51,635 nucleotides of DNA from JBCCQH01 sp039024435 (lineage in GTDB: Bacteria > Bacteroidota > Bacteroidia > J057 > JADKCL01), in NCBI GenBank assembly GCA_039024435.1, contig JBCCQH010000051.1, forward strand, positions 1 to 51,635, read 5' to 3'. Numbering within the stretch: position 1 is the first letter of the stretch; the number at the start of each line of letters is the position of its first letter. This document shows positions 27,086-35,004 of this stretch, piece by piece. Made by a program: the position numbers and the translations under genes. The notes beneath the pieces were generated by a model, which saw only the letters and a program-made list of their open reading frames with translations, was not told the DNA's origin and ran no database searches.

Positions 27086-27114
27086 CCCCCCGACTGAGTC
27101 GGGGGGTGTTTTTT
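27086..27114 (+). terminator. Rho-independent terminator after the RecQ-tail gene
   Basis: CCCCCCGAC (27086-27094) pairs with GTCGGGGGG (27098-27106) around a TGA loop, followed by TGTTTTTT. The stem is 9 bp, nearly all G-C, with a U tract, so it should be strong. It separates the RecQ-tail gene from the Rpn gene. Confidence 0.92.
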
Positions 27115-27138
27115 ACCATTCTTTTCTAGACAATTACT

Positions 27139-27927
27139 ATGCCGAACGAATACGATAAAGTCTTGCGCGAAAATTTTGATTCGCTGTTTCTCTCCCTGTG
27201 CGAGAAACACTTAGGATTCAAGGTCAAAGCTGCGCAACACCTCAAACTCAAACTACTTCGAACCCTGGAACGCGAACCGGATTTCCTGATGCGCGTCAAA
27301 TCGGAAACCGGGAGCGAATTCATCCTGCACCTTGAGTTCCAACTCAAAGATGACCACCGTATGCTTGACCGCATGCGCACCTACCACGCCCTGTTGAGCG
27401 AGTTGCACCGAGTCCCGGTGAAGCAATTCGTGATCTACCTGGGGCGCCCCCTGCCCCAGATGCGTACCACCCTGACCGAGGACGAAACCATGACTGGATT
27501 CCATCTGCTGGACATACACCGGCTCAACATACATGCCTTCCTGACCTCGCAAACCCCCGAGGAGATCATCATGGCCGTACTCGCCGATTTCGGAAACGAA
27601 AAGCCAAAAGCCGTTCTCCAATTGATCGTGCGGCGGCTGATCGAAGTCGGAATTTATGGATTAGAATTTGAAAAAATGATACAACAGTTGGGAATCCTGT
27701 CGAGAATTCCTAACTTAGTTAGCAAATTAGAGGAGGTCAAAAAAGAAATGCCTACAGGAATTAACATCCGTGAAGATGAACTCTACCTTCGCGGGAAAGA
27801 ACAGCAAGCACGAGAAAGCGCAGCCCGGATGCTGAAAGCCGGCGCAATGTCACGTGAACAAATCGCCACTTACCTGAACCTGCCACTGAGCGACGTGGAA
27901 TACCTCGCTGAAGATCTGGGGGATTGA
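27139..27927 (+). CDS. Rpn family PD-(D/E)XK nuclease / putative transposase
   Basis: The 262-residue protein matches the Rpn (recombination-promoting nuclease, 'transposase_31'-like) group. The PD-(D/E)XK core is at residues about 40-75 (EPDFLMRVKSETG, FILHLEFQLKDD), giving Asp, Glu and Gln in the expected D-x-ExQ order. RMRTYHALL and VIYLGRP follow. The C-terminal part has a Glu/Arg-rich helix and a short HTH-like end (SREQIATYLNLPLSDVEYL). Rpn proteins cause recA-independent recombination or act as abortive-infection-type nucleases, and in many Bacteroidota they are multicopy. No flanking terminal repeats were seen, so it is not itself an insertion sequence. Confidence 0.85.
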   Translation: MPNEYDKVLRENFDSLFLSLCEKHLGFKVKAAQHLKLKLLRTLEREPDFLMRVKSETGSEFILHLEFQLKDDHRMLDRMRTYHALLSELHRVPVKQFVIYLGRPLPQMRTTLTEDETMTGFHLLDIHRLNIHAFLTSQTPEEIIMAVLADFGNEKPKAVLQLIVRRLIEVGIYGLEFEKMIQQLGILSRIPNLVSKLEEVKKEMPTGINIREDELYLRGKEQQARESAARMLKAGAMSREQIATYLNLPLSDVEYLAEDLGD

Positions 27928-27999
27928 GGCTGATCCTACTTTTTGTAGTTCGCGTGTGAAAAGTGCGCAGAAATATCTGTGGAAAAAACACATTGATTT

Positions 28000-28029
28000 T
28001 TTGCAATTCAGGGGCATTTAGTATATTTG
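28000..28029 (+). promoter_or_regulatory. Bacteroidota-type promoter for rpsT
   Basis: TTTG at 28000-28003 and TATATTTG at 28022-28029 are 18 bp apart and fit the Bacteroidota sigma-A consensus TTTG-N19-TAnnTTTG. The -7 box lies 33 bases before the rpsT start codon. Confidence 0.8.
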
Positions 28030-28062
28030 CGATCCTGTTTTAGAAAAAGAACACAAAAAGAT

Positions 28063-28317
28063 ATGGCCAATAATCCTGGAGCTAAGAAGAGAATTCGCCA
28101 AAACGCCGTACGTCGTTTGCGTAACCGTTACCGGGTAACCACTACCCGTACTTACATTAAGAAATTGCGCAACGCCGAAACCAAAGAAGCCGCCGAGCAA
28201 CTTTTGCCGGTGACCATTTCTCACATTGATCGGTGCGTGAAGCGCAATCTCTTCCACCGCAACAAAGCCGCCCGCCTGAAAAGCCGCTTGACGAAGCACG
28301 TTCAGCAGATGGGCTGA
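28063..28317 (+). CDS. rpsT: 30S ribosomal protein S20
   Basis: The 84-residue protein MANNPGAKKRIRQNAVRR, continuing NRYRVTTTRTYIKKL and KSRLTKHVQQMG, is S20 in full length and composition (Lys/Arg-rich three-helix bundle). It binds 16S rRNA helix 44 and helix 9 in the small subunit. ATG 28063 is chosen over an upstream in-frame ATG at 28027 because the latter overlaps the promoter. It is a single-gene unit with its own consensus promoter and a strong terminator. Confidence 0.97.
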   Translation: MANNPGAKKRIRQNAVRRLRNRYRVTTTRTYIKKLRNAETKEAAEQLLPVTISHIDRCVKRNLFHRNKAARLKSRLTKHVQQMG

Positions 28318-28342
28318 TCACGCAACTGTGTTTAATGTTTAG

Positions 28343-28384
28343 AAAACCTTCGGAGTTTGGCCAAAATACTCCGAAGGTTTTTTT
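28343..28384 (+). terminator. Rho-independent terminator of rpsT
   Basis: A perfect 14-bp stem (AAAACCTTCGGAGT at 28343-28356 with ACTCCGAAGGTTTT at 28368-28381) is followed by a T run. This is a textbook terminator 25 bp after the rpsT stop. Confidence 0.95.
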
Positions 28385-28509
28385 ATCTGCTCCGAGACCG
28401 TTGCAGTTTTGCCATGGGTCCTTGTCACACCGCACCGCAACGGATTTACCTCTTTCTCCGACGTCCTCGCATTGTCAGAACGCAGACGGCAAATTCAAAA
28501 ATGAGCTTA

Positions 28510-28671
28510 GAGACTGTTTAAGTTTAATTCTGCGATTTTGCTATGGCATCTTTTTCCGCCCCTCTTCAGCTACTTTCTCGCCCCTAGCTCGGGCTATGGA
28601 CTCCAAAACGAGCTTCGATGGACAACAAAATCTGCACTAGCAAATTTCACCAACCAATTTTAAACAGCTTC
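28510..28671 (+). mobile_element. 162-bp miniature inverted-repeat element, copy A
   Basis: Left end GAGACTGTTTAAGTTTAATT and right end (read inward) GAAGCTGTTTAAAATTGGTT are imperfect inverted repeats. TTA flanks both sides (28507-28509 and 28672-28674), a 3-bp TNA duplication as expected for the IS5/IS1031-type insertion mode. No transposase is encoded. The same sequence, inverted, is at 51489-51635, and its left 47 bp recurs at 40689. It sits between rpsT and the serine genes. The 120 bp between the rpsT terminator and the element shows nothing recognisable. Confidence 0.85.
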
Positions 28672-28782
28672 TTAAAAATACGAAAAGATTTGCGGTCGCA
28701 AATCCAAGCCTTCAGGTATGACTTCCCCGGAGCAACTGGATAATGAATCGCCTTTTTCTCGTAATTGAACCGTAAAGTTGCC

Positions 28783-28790
28783 TAACTTTG
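28783..28790 (+). promoter_or_regulatory. Possible -7 box for the serine biosynthesis operon
   Basis: TAACTTTG matches TAnnTTTG exactly and lies 19 bases before the start codon at 28810. No TTTG is found at the right spacing upstream (the nearest is TTG at 15 bp), so only the -7 part is convincing. Confidence 0.5.
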
Positions 28791-28809
28791 TTGCGGAAAT
28801 CAATCTCCC

Positions 28810-30708
28810 ATGGAAACGAAAACCCGTCAGTACTACATCATTGATTTTGACTCGACCTTCATCAAAGTGGAGGCCCTGGAAGAATTGGCTGCGATCACGC
28901 TCAAAGGCAAAAAAGGCAAGGCCGAAATCCTGGCACAAATCCAAGCGCTGACTGAAAGAGGCATCGATGGCAGCATCTCATTCTCTGAAGGATTGCGCGC
29001 CCGCCTGGACCTGATCCAAGCCAATCGGGCGGATCTGGATAAGCTAATTAAACGACTCCGGAAAAAGATCTCCACCTCGATCATCCGCAACAAAGCGTTC
29101 TTTCGGGAACGCAAAGAGGACATTTACCTGATCTCGGCGGGCTTTCGTGAGTTCATTGAACCCATCGTCAAGGATTACCACATCGGTCCAGAGCGAATAT
29201 TTGCCAATACTTTCACCTTCGATGATGCGGATAAGATCACGGGCTATGATGTAGAAAATCCCCTCTCCCGCACTGGAGGTAAGGTCGACCAGTTAAAAGC
29301 GCTCGATCTGCAAGGCGAAGTATTTGTGGTTGGGGATGGCTACTCCGACTACCAGATGAAAGAAGGCGCGGAGAAGGTGAAGTTTTACGCTTTCACCGAG
29401 AACATCTCCCGAGAAAGTGCCGCTGATGTCGCCGATCACGTCACACCGAGTTTCGACGAGTTCCTCTTCCACAACAAGCTTCCAATGGCGATCTCCTACC
29501 CTAAGAATCGCATCAAGGTGCTGCTGCTCGAAAACATCCACCCCAATGCCAAAGCGGCCCTGATCGACGAAGGCTACCAGGTGGAGTTGCTCACCCACAG
29601 TCTCGGAGAGGACGAACTGTGTGAGGCCATCAAGGGGGTATCGATCATTGGGATACGCTCGAAAACCAAAATCACCCGGCGGGTGCTGGAAAGTGCGGAT
29701 CGCCTCATTGCCGTGGGTGCTTTTTGCATTGGCACCAATCAAATTGACTTGACGGCTTGCCAGGAAGCGGGTGTAGCCGTGTTCAATGCCCCCTTCAGCA
29801 ATACCCGCTCGGTGGTCGAGCTGGTCATCGGGGAAATCATCATGCTCATGCGCGGCATCCCGGATAAGAACCGCTTGATGCACGAAGGCCGTTGGAGCAA
29901 AAGTGCCAAAAACAGCCACGAAATCCGGGGCAAAACCCTCGGAATCATCGGCTATGGCAATATTGGGGCGCAATTGAGTGTATTGGCCGAGTCCATGGGG
30001 ATGAAGGTCCTCTACTACGACAAGGTAGACAAGCTCATGCTCGGCAATGCGGTCAAATGTAACACGATGCGGGAATTGCTGCGCAAAAGCGACATCGTAT
30101 CCCTGCACGTCGATGGTGACCCGCTCAACCACAACATGTTCGGCGCAAAAGAACTCCGGCAGATGAAAGACGGGGCGATCCTGATCAACCTCGCGCGGGG
30201 ATTTGTGATTGAGGTCAATGCCCTCGCTGAGGCGCTGAGAAGTGGACGCCTCCGCGGGGCCGCGATTGACGTATTTCCCAACGAGCCCCGGAGCAACCAG
30301 GAACCGTTTGCATCCGAGTTGCAGGGCCTGCCCAATCTTATCTTGACGCCGCACATCGGGGGCAGTACCCAGGAAGCCCAGGAACACATTGCCCAATACG
30401 TGCCGGACAAGCTCATCAGCTACGTGAATACCGGGGACACTTTTGCCAGCGTCAACTTTCCCAATTTACAGTTGCCCGCCCAGCAAAATGCGCACCGCCT
30501 CATTCACCTGCACCACAACCGCCCCGGCATCATGGCGCAAATCAACCAAGTGCTTTCGAAGCACGGCTGCAACATCGTAGGGCAGTACCTCAAGACCAAT
30601 GAGCTAATCGGTTATGTCATCACTGACATCAATAAGAAATACGATAAACACGTGAACGAGGCCCTCCGGGCCATCGAAGACACCATTAAGTTCCGCGTCC
30701 TTTATTGA
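28810..30708 (+). CDS. serA: Fused phosphoserine phosphatase / D-3-phosphoglycerate dehydrogenase
   Basis: The 632-residue protein has an N-terminal HAD phosphatase (1 to about 225: DFDSTF nucleophile motif, LISAGF, GDGYSD), the SerB-type activity. A linker leads to a D-2-hydroxyacid dehydrogenase: NAD site GYGNIGAQL at about 380, catalytic Arg in NLARGFVI, Glu in DVFPNEP and His in TPHIGGST. A C-terminal ACT domain (about 560-632: HHNRPGIMAQINQVL) closes the protein. It would oxidise 3-phosphoglycerate and dephosphorylate phosphoserine, the first and last steps of the serine pathway, on one chain. The middle step is the next gene, 6 bp away. ACT domains usually bind serine for feedback. The fusion is complete, with no frame break. 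Confidence 0.93.
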   Translation: METKTRQYYIIDFDSTFIKVEALEELAAITLKGKKGKAEILAQIQALTERGIDGSISFSEGLRARLDLIQANRADLDKLIKRLRKKISTSIIRNKAFFRERKEDIYLISAGFREFIEPIVKDYHIGPERIFANTFTFDDADKITGYDVENPLSRTGGKVDQLKALDLQGEVFVVGDGYSDYQMKEGAEKVKFYAFTENISRESAADVADHVTPSFDEFLFHNKLPMAISYPKNRIKVLLLENIHPNAKAALIDEGYQVELLTHSLGEDELCEAIKGVSIIGIRSKTKITRRVLESADRLIAVGAFCIGTNQIDLTACQEAGVAVFNAPFSNTRSVVELVIGEIIMLMRGIPDKNRLMHEGRWSKSAKNSHEIRGKTLGIIGYGNIGAQLSVLAESMGMKVLYYDKVDKLMLGNAVKCNTMRELLRKSDIVSLHVDGDPLNHNMFGAKELRQMKDGAILINLARGFVIEVNALAEALRSGRLRGAAIDVFPNEPRSNQEPFASELQGLPNLILTPHIGGSTQEAQEHIAQYVPDKLISYVNTGDTFASVNFPNLQLPAQQNAHRLIHLHHNRPGIMAQINQVLSKHGCNIVGQYLKTNELIGYVITDINKKYDKHVNEALRAIEDTIKFRVLY

Positions 30709-30714
30709 TCGCCT

Positions 30715-31794
30715 ATGCGTTACTTCACTCCCGGACCGTCGCAGCTCTATCCGACGGTAGCGGCGCATTTCGAAACGGGCCTGACCCGCGGGGTGGGATC
30801 CATTTCCCACCGATCACCAGCCTTCATGGACACCGTAGCCCATACGAAAGCGCAATTGACCCAGTTGCTCAACATTCCCGATGATTACGCGATTTGGTTT
30901 TTGTCCTCCGCCAATGAAGCGTGGGAACGCATCGCGCAAAACAGCATCCGCGAGTCCAGCTTCCACTTGATCAATGGCAACTTTTCGCTGAAATTTTTCA
31001 ACTTTGTCACGCAGTACGGCAAGCAGCCGATCCGCCATCAGGTCCGGTTTGGTGCGGGCTTCTCCCTGGACAATATCGTCGTGCCCGACCGGGCAGAATT
31101 GATCGCCGCCATCGCGAATGAAACCAGCAGTGGGGTCGAAACCCCGCCTGAGCACATCTACCGACTTGCGGAACGCAATTCCGAGAAATTGCTGGTCGTA
31201 GATTGCGTTTCGGCTTACCCCACGTATGCGCTGGACCTGAGCCGGGTGGACGGAGCCTACTTTTCGGTACAAAAAGGCTTCGGCATGCCGGCCGGCCTCG
31301 GAGTATTGCTGGCGGGACCGAGACTACTGGACCGTGCCCAAGCGCTTGAAGCGGAAAAGATCGTCACCGGAAGCTACCACCGCTTCACCAACCTCGACAA
31401 GTACGGTCAAAAGGACCAGACGCCGGAAACCCCCAACGCCCTCAGCATTTACGTCCTGGGCCGACTCGCCGAAGACATGAATGCAAGGGGCGGAATTGAA
31501 GAAATCCGTGCGGTCCACGCGGCAAAAAAGGAACGCCTCTGGGAGTATTTCCGTGCGATTCCCGGGCTCGAATACGCCATTCCGGTCGGGGATCGCTCCT
31601 CTACCGTGACCGTTTTGAACGCGGCAAGCGGCTCGCAAGTCTGGATCAACGCCCTCCGGAAGAAAGGCTTTCTCGTGGGCGCTGGATACGGCGGTTACAA
31701 AGAAAAGCAATTGCGCATCGCCAATTTTCCCGCAACCAGCCGGGAGGATGTGGAGGACCTGCTCACGGCATTCCGCGAGGTAGCGGGCCGCTAA
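30715..31794 (+). CDS. serC: Phosphoserine aminotransferase-type class V aminotransferase
   Basis: The 359-residue PLP enzyme begins MRYFTPGPSQLYPTV, typical of SerC/alanine-glyoxylate-type class V aminotransferases. GVGSISHRSPAFMDT matches the substrate loop and SVQKGFGMPAG carries the PLP lysine. It starts 6 bp after the SerB-SerA fusion gene. Phosphohydroxypyruvate to phosphoserine is therefore the natural reading, completing the pathway from 3-phosphoglycerate to serine. Its stop overlaps the convergent response regulator gene by 4 bases. Confidence 0.9.
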   Translation: MRYFTPGPSQLYPTVAAHFETGLTRGVGSISHRSPAFMDTVAHTKAQLTQLLNIPDDYAIWFLSSANEAWERIAQNSIRESSFHLINGNFSLKFFNFVTQYGKQPIRHQVRFGAGFSLDNIVVPDRAELIAAIANETSSGVETPPEHIYRLAERNSEKLLVVDCVSAYPTYALDLSRVDGAYFSVQKGFGMPAGLGVLLAGPRLLDRAQALEAEKIVTGSYHRFTNLDKYGQKDQTPETPNALSIYVLGRLAEDMNARGGIEEIRAVHAAKKERLWEYFRAIPGLEYAIPVGDRSSTVTVLNAASGSQVWINALRKKGFLVGAGYGGYKEKQLRIANFPATSREDVEDLLTAFREVAGR

Positions 31795-32510
31795 AACTGT
31801 TTGATCATTTCCAGCAGGCGGGAGCGTTGCGCCTCGCTCAAGGGGATTTCGGCTGCCCCAATCCGCAAGTGCCGGGGCGCGATGAGGTCGACCTGGGCGA
31901 GATTTACCAGATAAGATCGGTGTACCCGCAGAAAGCCGTGTTCGGACAGCCGCTCCACCACCGATTTCAAAGTCTGGCTGAGGACAAACTTCCCCTTCTC
32001 CGTGTGCAGACGGGTGTAGTTGTCCATGGCCTCGGCAAACAGGATGTCCCGGTAACGCAGCCGCACCAACTCATGCTTTTCCTTCACAAAGAAGCTGTCT
32101 TCAAGCTCGGCGGCGAGCTTTTCCGAGGGAGGCCGCTTCCGGTGCTTGAACAGCGCAATCCCAATGTTCGAAGCCAAGTCCTCCGGGGTGTAGGGTTTCA
32201 GGATGAAGCCCGCCGGCTCGGTGCGTTTGACCCGCTCCAAGGTCCGGCGATCCGCATTTGAGGTCACAAAGATGAATGGGATATCGTGCATTCGCCGCAA
32301 TTCTTGCGCAACATCTACCCCATCGAGGGGCCCTTGCAGATGAATGTCGATCAGGCAGAGGTCGGGCAACGCTGCGGAAATCAGCGTCAGGGCTTCCGCT
32401 CCATTGTCGGCGATTCCGGCGATTTCGTAGCCGAGATCTTCCAAGCAGACGGCCAGGTGATCGGCGATCAGGGCCTCGTCTTCCACGATTAAGATTCGTT
32501 CTGCGCTCAT
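31791..32510 (-). CDS. LytTR-type response regulator
   Basis: The 239-residue protein has an N-terminal receiver domain (ILIVEDEALIADHL; phosphoacceptor Asp in LCLIDIHLQG; Lys in FILKPYTPEDL) and a C-terminal LytTR DNA-binding domain (about 140-239: VRLRYRDILFAEAMDNYTRL, then HGFLRVHRSYLVNLAQV). It is the partner of the kinase gene with which it overlaps by 4 bases (ATGA). Such pairs are common in Bacteroidota; the target genes are unknown. Confidence 0.95.
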   Translation of the reverse strand: MSAERILIVEDEALIADHLAVCLEDLGYEIAGIADNGAEALTLISAALPDLCLIDIHLQGPLDGVDVAQELRRMHDIPFIFVTSNADRRTLERVKRTEPAGFILKPYTPEDLASNIGIALFKHRKRPPSEKLAAELEDSFFVKEKHELVRLRYRDILFAEAMDNYTRLHTEKGKFVLSQTLKSVVERLSEHGFLRVHRSYLVNLAQVDLIAPRHLRIGAAEIPLSEAQRSRLLEMIKQF

Positions 32511-34477
32511 CCGGACAGCAATTTATACTTTCCAATGCGCAATCGCACGGTGGTCCCGCGATCATTTTGGACTTCCATCTGGGCCTTGACCTGGCGGGCG
32601 AGGCTGCGCACCATGCGCATCCCGAAGTTGCCCTTTTTCAGTGCAGCTTCGGGCATCCCGGGACCATTGTCCCGTACTTCCAGCAGCAGGTTGCCCTCGC
32701 CCTGGTGCAGGCCCACCCGCAGATGGCCGGACACGCGATCCCGAAAGGCATATTTGAAGGAATTGGTGACCAGCTCGTTGATGATCAGCCCCAAAGGAAT
32801 TGTCGTGTCGATGTCGAGCACCATGTCTTGTACATCGACCTCCACGGCAACCTCGTGTTCCTGGTCGCGGTAGGACAGGTATAAGCTGTGCAACAATTGG
32901 TCCACGTAATCCGGCATTCGGACCCCGCCGACCAGGTCTTCCTGGTACAATTTTTGGTGCAGCAGGGCCATGGTTGAGACGCGGTGCATGCTGTCTTTGA
33001 GCGCCTTTTGTGCATTTTGGTCGGCGAGACTGCGGGACTGCAAGTCGAGCATATTGAATACCAGTTGCAGGTTGTTTTTCACCCGGTGGTGAATCTCGTC
33101 CAGCAACATTTCCTTTTCTGCCAGCGAGGTTGCGGTCAACGCTTGCTTGTCCTGGAGCAAGGCAGTATGGCGGCGGTTGTCCCGAAATTTGACCAGGAGA
33201 AACACCACGATCAGCGCCAGCCCGATTCCCAGCCCCACGAATAGCCCCGCTCGATTCCGGGACCGGTTCAGTTCCAGTTCGCGTTTGGCGAGGGTAATCT
33301 GTTGCTCTTCGTAGGCAAACCGCTCCTGTTCCAGCCGCAACGTCAATTGCGCGAGTTCTTTGTCTTTGCGCTCCACCTGAAATTTGGTCTTGACTTGTTC
33401 CAACTCCGCGCGGATTTCCTCGTTTTCGAGTTGGGATTCAATGTCATGGTAGGCGCGGAACGCATCGAGCGCCGCCTGGGTGCGTCCGGTCCGCTGGTAG
33501 GCATCGCTCAGGTGAAACAAGGCCGATTTTTTGATCTCCTGGGCATTGATGTCTTCGGCAATGCGGACTGCTTCCTGGAGATCCGTAACTGCACTCCGGG
33601 GGCGATTTTGCAACAGCTTGATGTGCCCCATGTAGACGTGAGTCGCCGCGACCCGATAGGGGATATTGAGTTTTTGGAAGATGGGCATCACCTGTTCCAG
33701 TTCATGCATCGCTGAGTTAAACTGCTTTTTCAGGCGCATGGTCTGGGAAATTGCCGAGCGCACGTGGGCTTCTTCGAGCAGAAATCCGTGGGCCTGGGCG
33801 GTGTCCAGGGCTTTTTGCTGGTACACCAACGCTGAATCAAGCAACCGACGCTTGTTGTAGAGGTAGCTGATATTGGTGTTGGTCTTGATGATGAGGCGGG
33901 TTTTCCCGATGGCTTCGGCGTGGGCCAATGCTTTTCGGTAGCTGTGCATCGCCGCAGCCGAATCCCCCAGGTAATTGTAGACAATTGCGATGTTGTTGTA
34001 AGCGACCGGAATGCCATTTTTCGTCCCCTGCTCTTCGTAGAGCTTCACCGCCACCCGGTGAAATTTGAGGGCTTCCCGGTAGTAGCCCATTTGCTGGTAG
34101 ACCAGGCCCAAGCGCCCGCTAGTCGTGGCGATACCACGCTTGCTGTTGATCTTTTTTGCGATGGCCAGCCCCTTTTGCAGCGTATCCCGGGCGCGGCTGA
34201 ATTCGCTGTTGCCGGTATACATCATGCCCAGCAGACTCAGACACTTCATTTTCCCGAAGTCATGCTTCAGGACATAAGCCAGCCCCAACGCGGAATCGGT
34301 GAGCAGAATCGTGCTGTCAGGAATGGTGTAAGAATAGGTCAGGGCCTCATCGATCAGCGCATTGACGTGGTTGGTATCCGCCGGTGCTGTTTGGGACCAC
34401 AACCGGGAAAGGGCGATCACCAACAGTACGACCAGCCCGCACAACCGAAGTTGGGGAAACCGGTCAAATGCTTTCAT
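32507..34477 (-). CDS. TPR-containing sensor histidine kinase (HisKA_2/HWE-like)
   Basis: The 656-residue protein has a signal-like N-terminus, then about seven TPRs in the periplasm (about 60-350), a coiled coil (about 365-410), one transmembrane helix (about 413-433: GLFVGLGIGLALIVVFLLVK) and a kinase core. The core has LLDEIHHRVKNNLQLVFNML as the phosphoacceptor His box and NELVTNSFKYAF, DNGPGMPE and GNFGMRMVRS as the ATP-binding motifs. The TPR region probably senses a periplasmic protein or peptide. Its 5' end overlaps the upstream membrane protein by 14 bases and its 3' end overlaps the regulator by 4, so the three are co-transcribed. Confidence 0.93.
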   Translation of the reverse strand: MKAFDRFPQLRLCGLVVLLVIALSRLWSQTAPADTNHVNALIDEALTYSYTIPDSTILLTDSALGLAYVLKHDFGKMKCLSLLGMMYTGNSEFSRARDTLQKGLAIAKKINSKRGIATTSGRLGLVYQQMGYYREALKFHRVAVKLYEEQGTKNGIPVAYNNIAIVYNYLGDSAAAMHSYRKALAHAEAIGKTRLIIKTNTNISYLYNKRRLLDSALVYQQKALDTAQAHGFLLEEAHVRSAISQTMRLKKQFNSAMHELEQVMPIFQKLNIPYRVAATHVYMGHIKLLQNRPRSAVTDLQEAVRIAEDINAQEIKKSALFHLSDAYQRTGRTQAALDAFRAYHDIESQLENEEIRAELEQVKTKFQVERKDKELAQLTLRLEQERFAYEEQQITLAKRELELNRSRNRAGLFVGLGIGLALIVVFLLVKFRDNRRHTALLQDKQALTATSLAEKEMLLDEIHHRVKNNLQLVFNMLDLQSRSLADQNAQKALKDSMHRVSTMALLHQKLYQEDLVGGVRMPDYVDQLLHSLYLSYRDQEHEVAVEVDVQDMVLDIDTTIPLGLIINELVTNSFKYAFRDRVSGHLRVGLHQGEGNLLLEVRDNGPGMPEAALKKGNFGMRMVRSLARQVKAQMEVQNDRGTTVRLRIGKYKLLSG

Positions 34478-34901
34478 CCAGGAAGATCATGCCCACAAAC
34501 GGAACGAAGAGCGCCGCGCAGGCAATCCAGTAACCGATGCCCGCGTTTGCGAAGAAGTTCCCGGAAATATCTGCCTCTCCCCCAAAGAAATTGACCATGA
34601 GCCAAGCCGTCAGGTTGAAGAGCAACAGAAAAGTCAATTGTCCGCCTTTGTAGCGACCACGCAACAGCATCAGCAAGCCGATCACCGGAAAAACGAGGAA
34701 GGCCAGCATCACGATGCTTTTGGTCAGGGTGCCGGGAACCGTGGTGCCACCAAACAGCCCCTCAATCGTCCCGGAGAAACCCACTGCATCGATGGCCACT
34801 GGGAGCCCCTCCCCAATGGTGAGCCAGCTTTCGCCCAACAAAAACGTCAGAAAAGTGCCTCCGATCAGGACCAATCCGCAGATCCGGGTCAAGATTTTCA
34901 T
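34464..34901 (-). CDS. Small four-helix membrane protein of unknown function
   Basis: The start at 34901 gives MKILTRICGLVLIGGTFLTF; an ATG at 34958 would add 19 residues. Four hydrophobic segments (IGGTFLTFLL; IVMLAFLVFPVIGLLMLL; LTFLLLFNLTAWLMV; IACAALFVPFVGMIFL) span most of the 145 residues. No family is recognised. It overlaps the histidine kinase gene by 14 bases, so it may be an accessory of the two-component system. Confidence 0.75.
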   Translation of the reverse strand: MKILTRICGLVLIGGTFLTFLLGESWLTIGEGLPVAIDAVGFSGTIEGLFGGTTVPGTLTKSIVMLAFLVFPVIGLLMLLRGRYKGGQLTFLLLFNLTAWLMVNFFGGEADISGNFFANAGIGYWIACAALFVPFVGMIFLDESI

Positions 34902-35004
34902 CTTAGGCCCCGAGTCTTTGGCTGTGGTCGCCTGCTTATTGAATCCAAATGATGCCATAGTTGCCGGTTATTTGCCCCAATATAGCAAAATGTCCGGGCG
35001 CTGC

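Noticed and set aside
28386..28509. Search for a small RNA between the rpsT terminator and element A
   Set aside because: No stable hairpin, promoter box or T tract could be seen in this stretch.
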